A DNA stretch of 64,000 nucleotides from an uncultured bacterium (GTDB lineage: Bacteria; Bacillota; Clostridia; Oscillospirales; Oscillospiraceae): assembly GCA_947383145.1 (NCBI GenBank), contig CANDCH010000006.1, positions 1 through 64,000 of the forward strand, read 5' to 3'. Made by a program: the position numbers and the translations under genes. Positions 49,709-57,407 of this stretch are shown piece after piece (positions within the stretch are counted from its first letter, which is position 1; every line of letters starts with the position of its first letter). The notes beneath the pieces are model-generated. The model worked only from the letters and a program-made list of their open reading frames with translations, made no database searches and was not told the origin of the DNA.

Positions 49709-52477
49709 ATGGCTTCCACACAAAAGAGAACTGCATCGCCGACCGGCGGCGGAAAAGGCCGCTCCGGCCCGTCCAAAACCGGCGGAAAGCGGGCCCCGGC
49801 CCAGACCAGGGCCCGGTCCTCCTCCGGGTCCGGGAGCCGCGCCCGGAAGTCCGCGCCCCGGCACAAGCCCTTCCGCCGGGAGCTGGGCGGCGCGCTGTGC
49901 CTGCTGCTTGCCCTGTTCGGGTCCATCGGCTACTTCAAGACGGAGGAGGGGGCGTTCATCGCCCTGTTCTGCGACCTGCTGAAGGGGCTGTTCGGCTACG
50001 GCTTCTACCTGGCCCCGCCCATGCTGCTGGGGGCGGCGGCCATCCTGCTGCTCCACCGGGGCCGCCCCGTCCGCCTGCGGACGGCGGGGGCGCTGTCCCT
50101 GCCGGTGCTGGCGGGGGCGCTGTTCCACCTGTTCTTGTGCCGGACGGAGTACGAGTGGGGCTGGGACCTCTTCGGCCGCCTGTGGGCGGACGGCCGGGCG
50201 GTGGACTGCGGCGGCGCGGTGAGCGGCCTTGTCGCAATGGCCCTCCGCTTCGCCTTTACCGCGGTGGGGGCCATTGCGGTGCTGCTGGTGCTCACGGCGG
50301 CGGCGGCGCTGTGCGCCCTGCGGCTCACCCCGGCGGATATCCTGGACTACCTCCGGGAGCGCCGGGAGAGCCGGACGGAGTACGACCCGGAGGACTATCC
50401 CCAGCCCGAGCCTCGCCGGCGGAGGGAGCCGGAGACCCCGCCCTCCCGGCGGAAAAACGCCGCCATCGACATCCCGGTGGACGACGGCCCCCTGCTGTCC
50501 AAAAAGCCCACCACCCCGGTGTCCACTGTGCGGAAGAAGTCCTTCTTCGACAAGGTGGCGGGGGTGGCGCCCCCCGGCGGGGGGAACGGCGTTCCCGTCA
50601 TGGAGGAGGAGCCCCCGGAGTACGAGAACGTGACCGAGCTGCGCCCCATGAAGGAGCCCCCGCGGGCCCCCAAGCCGGGCCCCGCGGCCCCGCCTCCCCC
50701 GGCGGCGGACGAGCTGCCGCCCCCCGCTCCCACCCCCCTCCGGGACGATGGGACCCGTCCCCAGCTCCGGGAGGAGCCCCCCGCCCTCCGGCAGGACCCG
50801 GTGCCTCCCCCGGTGGTCCGGGAGCCCGCCCCCGTCAAGCGGTCCAAGGAGGAGGAGCGGGCCCAGGTCCAGGAGGAGATGGCCCGGGAGATCGAGGCGG
50901 GCATGGAGCTGGACGGCCCCGCCTACCGCTATCCCCCGGTGTCCCTGCTCAACGAGGGCGGGGGCGGAAACGCCGCCGCTGCGGAGGGAGAGCTCCACGC
51001 CAACCAGCGGCGCCTCCAGGACGCCCTCCAGTCCTTCGGGGTGAGCGCCCGGATCTCCACCGTTATCCGGGGGCCCGCCGTCACCCGGTACGAGCTGGAG
51101 CTGGACCAGGGGGTGAAGCTGAACAAGATCACCAATCTGTCCGGCGACATCGCCCTGGCCCTGGGGGCGTCCGCCGTCCGGGTGGCCCCCATCCCAGACA
51201 AAATCTCCACCGTGGGCATCGAGGTGCCCAACCGGCAGGTGAGCCCGGTGTGCATCCGGGACGTGATCGGCTCCAGGCAGTTCACCGACAGCCCCTCCAA
51301 GGTGTCCTTCGCCGTGGGCAAGGACATCAGCGGCAGCCCCATCGTGGGCAATATCGCGCGCCTGCCCCATATGCTCATCGCGGGCACCACCGGGTCGGGC
51401 AAGTCGGTGTGTACCAATTCCCTCATCGTCTCTCTGCTGTACAAGGCCACCCCGGAGGAGGTCCGTCTCATCATGGTGGACCCCAAAATGGTGGAACTCA
51501 GCGTGTATAACGGCATCCCCCACCTGCTCATCCCGGTGGTCACCGACCCGAAAAAGGCGGCGGGGGCCCTGCAATGGGCGGTGAGCGAGATGATGAAGCG
51601 GTATCAGAAATTTTCCGAGGTGGGGGCAAAGGACCTGGCCTCCTACAACAACCACGCCCGCCGGGACGGCCTGGACCCCATGCCTCAGATCGTGGTGGTC
51701 ATCGACGAGCTGGCCGACCTGATGCTGGTGGCCGCCAAGGAGGTGGAGGAGTCCATCTGCCGGGTGGCCCAGATGGGCCGCGCCTCCGGAATGCACCTGG
51801 TCATCGCCACCCAGAGCCCCCGGGCCGACGTCATCACCGGCCTGATGAAGGCAAATATCCCCAGCCGCATCGCCTTTGCGGTGGCCTCCAGCCTGGAGTC
51901 CCGCATCATCCTGGACACCGTGGGCGCGGAAAAGCTGGTGGGCAAGGGCGACATGCTGTACGCTCCCCTGGGGCAGGACAAGCTCCGGGTCCAGGGCTGC
52001 TTCATCACCGAGGAAGAGGTGGCCAACGTGGTGGACTTCATCAAGGAGGGGGCCTCCGCCCAGTACGACGAGCAGGTGATGCACGAGATCGAGAAGAACG
52101 CCGAGGACAAAGAGAAGGCCGCCAAGGGGGTGGGCGGGTCCGACCCCGCCGCCGGGGGAGGAGACGACTACGACGAGCTGCTCCCCGCCGCCATCGACGT
52201 GGTGCTGGAGGTGGGGCAGGCGTCGGTGTCCATGCTCCAGCGGCGGCTGAAGCTGGGCTACGGCCGGGCCGCCCGGCTGGTGGACCAGATGGAGGAGAAG
52301 GGCGTGGTGGGCCCCTTCGAGGGCTCCAAGCCCCGGCAGCTGCTCATCACCAAGGAGCAGTGGGCGGAGATGCAGTACAGGCGGGACATGGTTCCCGCTG
52401 CGCCGGATGAGCCGCCCCTTGAGGGGGACGGCGCGCCCCGGGACCAGGCTGCGCCGCCCCCTGCTGGGGACGAGTGA
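49709..52477 (+). CDS. ftsK: FtsK/SpoIIIE-family DNA translocase
   Basis: 922 residues. N-terminal membrane anchor (about four helices, residues 50-205), a Pro/Arg-rich linker (about 215-400), then the RecA-like motor with Walker A AGTTGSGKS (about 559) and Walker B VVVIDELADLM, and a C-terminal gamma winged helix (VSMLQRRLKLGYGRAARLVDQME) that reads KOPS/SRS-like sites. Pumps chromosomes through the division or sporulation septum. GGGAGGA precedes the ATG. It could be the SpoIIIE or the vegetative FtsK copy; sequence alone does not decide. Confidence 0.95.
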   Translation: MASTQKRTASPTGGGKGRSGPSKTGGKRAPAQTRARSSSGSGSRARKSAPRHKPFRRELGGALCLLLALFGSIGYFKTEEGAFIALFCDLLKGLFGYGFYLAPPMLLGAAAILLLHRGRPVRLRTAGALSLPVLAGALFHLFLCRTEYEWGWDLFGRLWADGRAVDCGGAVSGLVAMALRFAFTAVGAIAVLLVLTAAAALCALRLTPADILDYLRERRESRTEYDPEDYPQPEPRRRREPETPPSRRKNAAIDIPVDDGPLLSKKPTTPVSTVRKKSFFDKVAGVAPPGGGNGVPVMEEEPPEYENVTELRPMKEPPRAPKPGPAAPPPPAADELPPPAPTPLRDDGTRPQLREEPPALRQDPVPPPVVREPAPVKRSKEEERAQVQEEMAREIEAGMELDGPAYRYPPVSLLNEGGGGNAAAAEGELHANQRRLQDALQSFGVSARISTVIRGPAVTRYELELDQGVKLNKITNLSGDIALALGASAVRVAPIPDKISTVGIEVPNRQVSPVCIRDVIGSRQFTDSPSKVSFAVGKDISGSPIVGNIARLPHMLIAGTTGSGKSVCTNSLIVSLLYKATPEEVRLIMVDPKMVELSVYNGIPHLLIPVVTDPKKAAGALQWAVSEMMKRYQKFSEVGAKDLASYNNHARRDGLDPMPQIVVVIDELADLMLVAAKEVEESICRVAQMGRASGMHLVIATQSPRADVITGLMKANIPSRIAFAVASSLESRIILDTVGAEKLVGKGDMLYAPLGQDKLRVQGCFITEEEVANVVDFIKEGASAQYDEQVMHEIEKNAEDKEKAAKGVGGSDPAAGGGDDYDELLPAAIDVVLEVGQASVSMLQRRLKLGYGRAARLVDQMEEKGVVGPFEGSKPRQLLITKEQWAEMQYRRDMVPAAPDEPPLEGDGAPRDQAAPPPAGDE

Positions 52478-52515
52478 CCGCCGCACGGTTTATCGGAATT
52501 CGACATACTTTGGAG

Positions 52516-52544
52516 TAGACGCGGAGGACGAGGCGTGGTATAAT
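52516..52544 (+). promoter_or_regulatory. promoter of the hemerythrin-response regulator gene
   Basis: -35 TAGACG (52516-52521, weak), 17-base spacer, -10 TATAAT (52539-52544). Confidence 0.6.
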
Positions 52545-52603
52545 ATGCCCGAAAAACTGCGGGCGGAAAACGCCCGTTTTACCACGTTGAAGGAGGGATT
52601 TGC

Positions 52604-53962
52604 GTGAACAAGGAATTGGTCTGGCAGGAGAACTTCAGCATTGGAGTCGAGTCCATCGACAAGGAGCATCAGCGCCTGTTCCAGATCATCAGCAAGCTGT
52701 TCCGTTTCCGGGAGGAGGAAAAGGACAGCCAATGGCTGTGCCAGGAGGGCATCAAGTATTTCAAGGGCCATGTGATGAAGCATTTCGCGGATGAGGAGGA
52801 GTACATGGCCTCCATCGGCTACGAGGGGCTGGAGCGGCACCGGAAAATTCACAGGGGCTTTCGGGAGAATACCCTTCCGGCCCTGGAGGAGGAGCTGGAG
52901 CGGACCCAGTACGCCCCGGACGCGGTGGACCACTTTCTGGGGGTGTGCGCCGGGTGGCTGATCGGCCACACCCTGACGGAGGATCAGGCCATCACCGGCG
53001 GGCGGGATAGCCAGTGGGAGAGCCTGCTGCCCAGCGAGGAGCAGGAGGCCATGGAGCGGGTGATCGTACACCTGGTGTTCGACATGTTCCGCCTGGAGTC
53101 CCAGCTCATCAGCGACGCCTACGCCGGGGAGAAGTTCGGCACCGGCGTATACTGCCGCATGGTCTACGGCGGGGAGGGAGACGAGCGGCAGGAAATTCTG
53201 ATGGTGTTTGAGGAAAAGCTGCTGGTGGACACGGTGGGCAGGATCATGGGCCTCCAGTCCAACAAGCTGGACACCATGCTGATGAACGCCGCCCGGTACA
53301 CCGCCCGCCAGTTCGTGGGCCGGGTGATGGAGCACTTCCCGGCGTCCAGCGGCTATGAGCTGAAGGAGGAAAACCTGCTGTCCTACGAGCAGTTCCGAAA
53401 GGTGTTTGAGCGGCAGAAGCCCCAGGTAAGCCTGTTGTTCAACACCGGCGGCTCGGGTTATTTTTCCTATTGCGTCATCGCGCCCCACCTGCTGGAAAAG
53501 GGGGTGGGCACCCCCCTGGTGGAGGATAACGCCCTGGCGGAGGTGGAGCGGTATCTGACCAGGCGGGAGGCGGAGGCAGAGGCGGACGGCAGAAAGAAAA
53601 TCCTGGTGGTGGACGACTCCGCCACCATCCGGCAGGCGATGAAGAACCTGCTGTCGGAGGAGTACGAGGTGACCTTGGCGGAGTCCGGGGTGGCCGCTAT
53701 CCGAACCATCGCGCTGAACCGGCCGGACCTGGTGCTGCTGGACTACGAGATGCCGGTGTGCGACGGGAAGATGACCCTGGAGATGCTCCGCTCGGAGGAG
53801 TATTTTTCCAGCATCCCGGTGATCTTTCTCACCGGGCGGAGCGACCCGGACGTGGTGCGCAAGCTGCTGTCCCTGAAGCCCGCGGGTTATCTGCTGAAAT
53901 ACCTGAAGCCGGCGGAGATCAAGAAGAAGATCGACGGCTTTTTTGAGAAGCGCAAGGGCTGA
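52604..53962 (+). CDS. hemerythrin - CheX-like - receiver domain fusion
   Basis: 452 residues, GTG start after GAAGGAGGGA. Residues 1-135 form a bacteriohemerythrin with the full di-iron ligand spacing: His22, His62, Glu66, His81, His85, His124, Asp129. Residues about 145-325 resemble a CheC/CheX-type phosphatase domain (LDTMLMNAARYTARQFVGRV) but this is tentative. Residues 328-450 are a receiver domain with phospho-acceptor Asp380 (LLDYEMPVCDG), conserved Thr (FLTGRSDP) and Lys in LKYLKPAE. Likely senses oxygen or NO and feeds a phosphorelay. No kinase or chemotaxis gene is adjacent. Confidence 0.88.
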   Translation: MNKELVWQENFSIGVESIDKEHQRLFQIISKLFRFREEEKDSQWLCQEGIKYFKGHVMKHFADEEEYMASIGYEGLERHRKIHRGFRENTLPALEEELERTQYAPDAVDHFLGVCAGWLIGHTLTEDQAITGGRDSQWESLLPSEEQEAMERVIVHLVFDMFRLESQLISDAYAGEKFGTGVYCRMVYGGEGDERQEILMVFEEKLLVDTVGRIMGLQSNKLDTMLMNAARYTARQFVGRVMEHFPASSGYELKEENLLSYEQFRKVFERQKPQVSLLFNTGGSGYFSYCVIAPHLLEKGVGTPLVEDNALAEVERYLTRREAEAEADGRKKILVVDDSATIRQAMKNLLSEEYEVTLAESGVAAIRTIALNRPDLVLLDYEMPVCDGKMTLEMLRSEEYFSSIPVIFLTGRSDPDVVRKLLSLKPAGYLLKYLKPAEIKKKIDGFFEKRKG

Positions 53963-54027
53963 GCGCCCGGACGGCGCAGGCGGGGCACGCCTGCGCCGCC
54001 CGGCGTCCGCGCCGGAGAAAACAGCCT

Positions 54028-54057
54028 GCCCGCACCCCTTGACGGTGCGGGCATTTT
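54028..54057 (+). terminator. terminator whose loop holds the next promoter's -35 box
   Basis: GCCCGCACC pairs with GGTGCGGGC around CCTTGAC, followed by ATTTTT. A weaker GCGCAGGCG/CGCCTGCGC hairpin lies just before it. Confidence 0.82.
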
Positions 54058-54068
54058 TGCGGTATACT
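54039..54068 (+). promoter_or_regulatory. promoter of the topoisomerase operon
   Basis: -35 TTGACG (54039-54044), 18-base spacer, -10 TATACT (54063-54068). The -35 lies in the loop and right arm of the preceding terminator. Confidence 0.72.
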
Positions 54069-54183
54069 ATAAAAACGAGCGGTAAAGGCGCGGGTTTATC
54101 CCCAGTTCCGGCGGTTTTCGACGGAAAGGGTCAAAAAGCGGCAGGCTCCGGCGCCCTATGAATGAAGATAACGAGGTGCAGCT

Positions 54184-56172
54184 ATGGCAAGGTCTACCCC
54201 AAAACAGCAGTACGGCAACGATTCTATCTCCGCCCTGAAGGGGGCGGACCGGGTGCGCAAGCGCCCCGGCGTCATCTTTGGCTCCGACGGGCTGGAGGGG
54301 TGCGAGCACGCCGTGTTTGAAATTCTGTCCAACGCCATCGACGAGGCCCGGGAGGGCCACGGCAGCCTCATCACCGTCACCCGGTACGAGGACAAGTCCA
54401 TCGAGGTGGAGGACTTCGGCCGGGGCTGCCCGGTGGACTGGAACGAGGCGGAGGGCCGCTGGAACTGGGAGCTGGTGTTCTGCGAGCTGTATGCCGGCGG
54501 CAAGTACAAGGACGGAGACGGGGACAACTACGAGTACTCCCTGGGCCTGAACGGCCTGGGCTCCTGCGCCACCCAGTACGCCAGCGCGTATTTTGACGCG
54601 GAGATTCACCGGGACGGCTTCCGCTACACCCTCCATTTTGAGAAGGGCGAGATCGTGGGGGAGATGAAAAAGGAGCCCGCCGACCGGAAAAAGACCGGCT
54701 CCCGGTTCCGCTGGAAGCCGGACCTGGACGTGTTCACCGACATCGACATTCCCGCGGACTACTACGCCGACGTGATGAAGCGGCAGGCGGTGGTCAACGC
54801 CGGGGTGACCTTCCGCTTCCGCAATCAGGTGAACGGGAAATTCGAGACCACCGATTTCCGCTACGACAACGGCCTGATGGATTACGTGGCCGAGCTGGCG
54901 GGGGAGGACCCCCTCACCGCGCCGGTGTTCTGGCAGGCGGAGCGCCGTGGCCGGGACCGGGCGGACAAGGGCGAGTACAAGGTGAAGCTGTCGGTGGCCT
55001 TCTGCTTCTCCAACCGGGTGCAGACGGTGGAGCACTACCACAACTCCTCCTGGCTGGAGCACGGAGGCTCCCCGGAGAAGGCCATGCGGCTGGCCTTTGT
55101 GTCCGCCGTGGACGGCTGGCTCAAGCAGAACGGAAAATACCAGAAGAGCGAGGCCAAGGTGACCTGGGCGGATATCCAGGACTGCCTGGTGCTGGTGAGC
55201 AGCAACTTCTCCACCCAGACCAGCTACGAGAACCAGACGAAGAAATCCATCACCAACCGTTTTGTCCAGGAGGCCATGACGGAGTTCCTCCGCGCCCAGC
55301 TGGAGGTGTACTTCATCGAGACCCCCCTGGACGCGGAGAAAATCGCCGGACAGGTGCTGGTGAACAAGCGCTCCCGGGAGACGGCGGAAAAGACCCGGCT
55401 GGGCATCAAGAAAAAGCTGTCCGGGTCGGTGGACATCTCCAACCGGGTGCAGAAGTTTGTGGACTGCCGCACCAAGGACGTCTCCCGCCGGGAGCTGTAT
55501 ATCGTGGAGGGCGACTCCGCCATGGGGGCGGTGAAGCTGAGCCGGGACGCGGAGTTCCAGGGCATCATGCCGGTGCGGGGAAAGATTCTTAACTGCCTCA
55601 AGGCGGACTACGCCCGCATCTTCAAGAGCGAGATCATCACCGACCTGCTCAAGGTGATGGGCTGCGGGGTGGAGGTGAAGGACAAGCACGTGAAGGACCT
55701 GAACGCCTTCGACCTGGACAGCCTGCGCTGGAGCAAGATCGTCATCTGCACCGACGGCGACGAGGACGGCTTCCAGATCCGCACCCTCATCCTGGCCATG
55801 CTCTACCGCCTCACCCCCACCCTGATTGAGAAGGGGTACGTCTACATCGCCGAGTCCCCCCTGTACGAGATCACCTGCAAGGAAAAGACCTGGTTCGCCT
55901 ACTCTGACAAGGAACGCAACGAGATCGCCGCCTCCCTGGAGGGGAAGAAGTTCGACGTGCAGCGCTCCAAGGGCCTGGGCGAGAACGAGCCGGACATGAT
56001 GTGGCTGACCACCATGAGCCCGGACACCCGGCGGCTCATCAAGGTGATGCCGGAGGACGTGGAGCGCACCGCCCAGGTGTTTGAGATGTTCCTGGGCAAC
56101 GACCTTCAGGGCCGGAAGGACCACATTGCCGACAGCGGGTACAAGTATCTGGAGCTGGCGGATATTTCATAA
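54184..56172 (+). CDS. type II topoisomerase ATPase subunit, ParE/GyrB-like
   Basis: 662 residues. GHKL ATPase with Asn/Glu motif AVFEILSNAIDEA, G-loop GLNGLGSC, transducer domain, then a TOPRIM domain: catalytic Glu442 in EGDSAMG and TDGDEDG (residues 523-529) in place of the usual DxDxDG. The sequence is divergent from housekeeping gyrase, and the partner ParC/GyrA-like subunit is encoded 1.2 kb downstream. It most likely forms topoisomerase IV, or a second gyrase-like enzyme, used in chromosome decatenation. A promoter and a purine-rich AACGAGG site precede it. Confidence 0.93.
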   Translation: MARSTPKQQYGNDSISALKGADRVRKRPGVIFGSDGLEGCEHAVFEILSNAIDEAREGHGSLITVTRYEDKSIEVEDFGRGCPVDWNEAEGRWNWELVFCELYAGGKYKDGDGDNYEYSLGLNGLGSCATQYASAYFDAEIHRDGFRYTLHFEKGEIVGEMKKEPADRKKTGSRFRWKPDLDVFTDIDIPADYYADVMKRQAVVNAGVTFRFRNQVNGKFETTDFRYDNGLMDYVAELAGEDPLTAPVFWQAERRGRDRADKGEYKVKLSVAFCFSNRVQTVEHYHNSSWLEHGGSPEKAMRLAFVSAVDGWLKQNGKYQKSEAKVTWADIQDCLVLVSSNFSTQTSYENQTKKSITNRFVQEAMTEFLRAQLEVYFIETPLDAEKIAGQVLVNKRSRETAEKTRLGIKKKLSGSVDISNRVQKFVDCRTKDVSRRELYIVEGDSAMGAVKLSRDAEFQGIMPVRGKILNCLKADYARIFKSEIITDLLKVMGCGVEVKDKHVKDLNAFDLDSLRWSKIVICTDGDEDGFQIRTLILAMLYRLTPTLIEKGYVYIAESPLYEITCKEKTWFAYSDKERNEIAASLEGKKFDVQRSKGLGENEPDMMWLTTMSPDTRRLIKVMPEDVERTAQVFEMFLGNDLQGRKDHIADSGYKYLELADIS

Positions 56173-56192
56173 AAATTAAGGAGGAACCCATC

Positions 56193-57377
56193 ATGAAAAA
56201 AGCGCTGGCGTTCTTTTTGGCCGTGGTTATGGCCGCGTCCCTGGCGCTCCCCGCGTCCGCGGCCTCTGCCCGGGTGACCCTGCGCCTGGACGGGTACACC
56301 CTCATTCTGCCCAGCGATTCCCAGCCGGAGATCAAGGACGGGCGCACCATGGTGCCAATCCGCGCGGTGTCGGAGGCTTTAGGCGCCGACGTGGGCTGGG
56401 ACGCCGCCGCCCGGCAGGTGACTTTGGCCCGGGCGGGGGTCACCATCGTGATGACGGTGGGCAGCGAAACCGCCTACGTGAACGGCGAGGCCGTGGAGAT
56501 GGACGTGGCCCCCTACATCAAGGACGGCCGCACCCTGATCCCCGCCCGGTATGTGGTGGAATTCTTCGGCCAGAAGGTGGATTGGGACGGTGAGACCTAC
56601 ACGGTGAGCATTACCGAGGACAAATCCGTGGTGGGGGAAAGCAATCTGGAGCGGTGGGCCATCCCCATGGGGGCCATACAGCTGGGGCTGAACGAGAGCT
56701 CCCACCGCTGGTTCGCCTATAAACGGGGATTCACTGTTTCCGCGTACAAACCAAACGGTGGGACCGGCGGCGGGGAGGTTCTCCCCTCTGTCCGCTGCCG
56801 GGCCATGCTCAGCGACAGCTGGGGGATCGACAGCCGGGAGGATTTGATTGTCACCGTCTGCTCCATGACCTATCACGGGCACAACGACAGCTTTTTTGAG
56901 GCGGTGGAGGTAGGCAATTCCCTCACCCAGGCCGAATATAACGAGATCATCAGCAGGGGTGGGGTGGACGCCTATATGTTCCCCTACACCAAGCAGCTCA
57001 GCGAAAAGTGGGGTGATCGGGGCATCCTGTGCTGGGACCTGTTCCGGATGTCCTCCCTGCTCCAGTTCGGCTATACCGCCGGCTATGTGACCTACGCCGA
57101 GGCCCTGGCCCTGCTGGAACCCGCCGCCACCCTCCTGTGCGAGAACTTCTCCTCCTGGGAGGAGGCATATGAGAACTACCTGGAGGGCTACAACTGGTGG
57201 ACCCGCAACGATGTTTTGGACAAGGATATCTGGAGCATCAACCGGGGGAACTCCTACAAGTCCATCGTTGCAGACAAAAATTACAACACCCTGGACGACA
57301 CTCTGTTCCAGACCGGCGTGATCCCCGTCCCCGGCGTCACCGCCGAGCAGCTCCTCCAGAGCGTTTTGGAGGACTGA
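56193..57377 (+). CDS. secreted stalk-domain protein with DUF1266-like C-terminus
   Basis: 394 residues. A signal peptide (about 1-25, ALAFFLAVVMAASLALPASAAS) is followed by two copper-amine-oxidase N-terminal-like stalk domains (IKDGRTMVPIRAVSEALGADVGW and IKDGRTLIPARYVVEFFGQ). The C-terminal part (about 275-370) has the DUF1266 pattern CWDLFRMSSLLQFGY, GYVTYAEALALLEPA and SSWEEAYENYLEGYNWW. AAGGAGG precedes the ATG. It sits between the two topoisomerase subunit genes on the same strand with 20- and 30-base gaps, although it is an exported protein. Function unknown. Confidence 0.85.
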   Translation: MKKALAFFLAVVMAASLALPASAASARVTLRLDGYTLILPSDSQPEIKDGRTMVPIRAVSEALGADVGWDAAARQVTLARAGVTIVMTVGSETAYVNGEAVEMDVAPYIKDGRTLIPARYVVEFFGQKVDWDGETYTVSITEDKSVVGESNLERWAIPMGAIQLGLNESSHRWFAYKRGFTVSAYKPNGGTGGGEVLPSVRCRAMLSDSWGIDSREDLIVTVCSMTYHGHNDSFFEAVEVGNSLTQAEYNEIISRGGVDAYMFPYTKQLSEKWGDRGILCWDLFRMSSLLQFGYTAGYVTYAEALALLEPAATLLCENFSSWEEAYENYLEGYNWWTRNDVLDKDIWSINRGNSYKSIVADKNYNTLDDTLFQTGVIPVPGVTAEQLLQSVLED

Positions 57378-57407
57378 GGCGCAAACTTGAGATAAGGACT
57401 GATCCCA

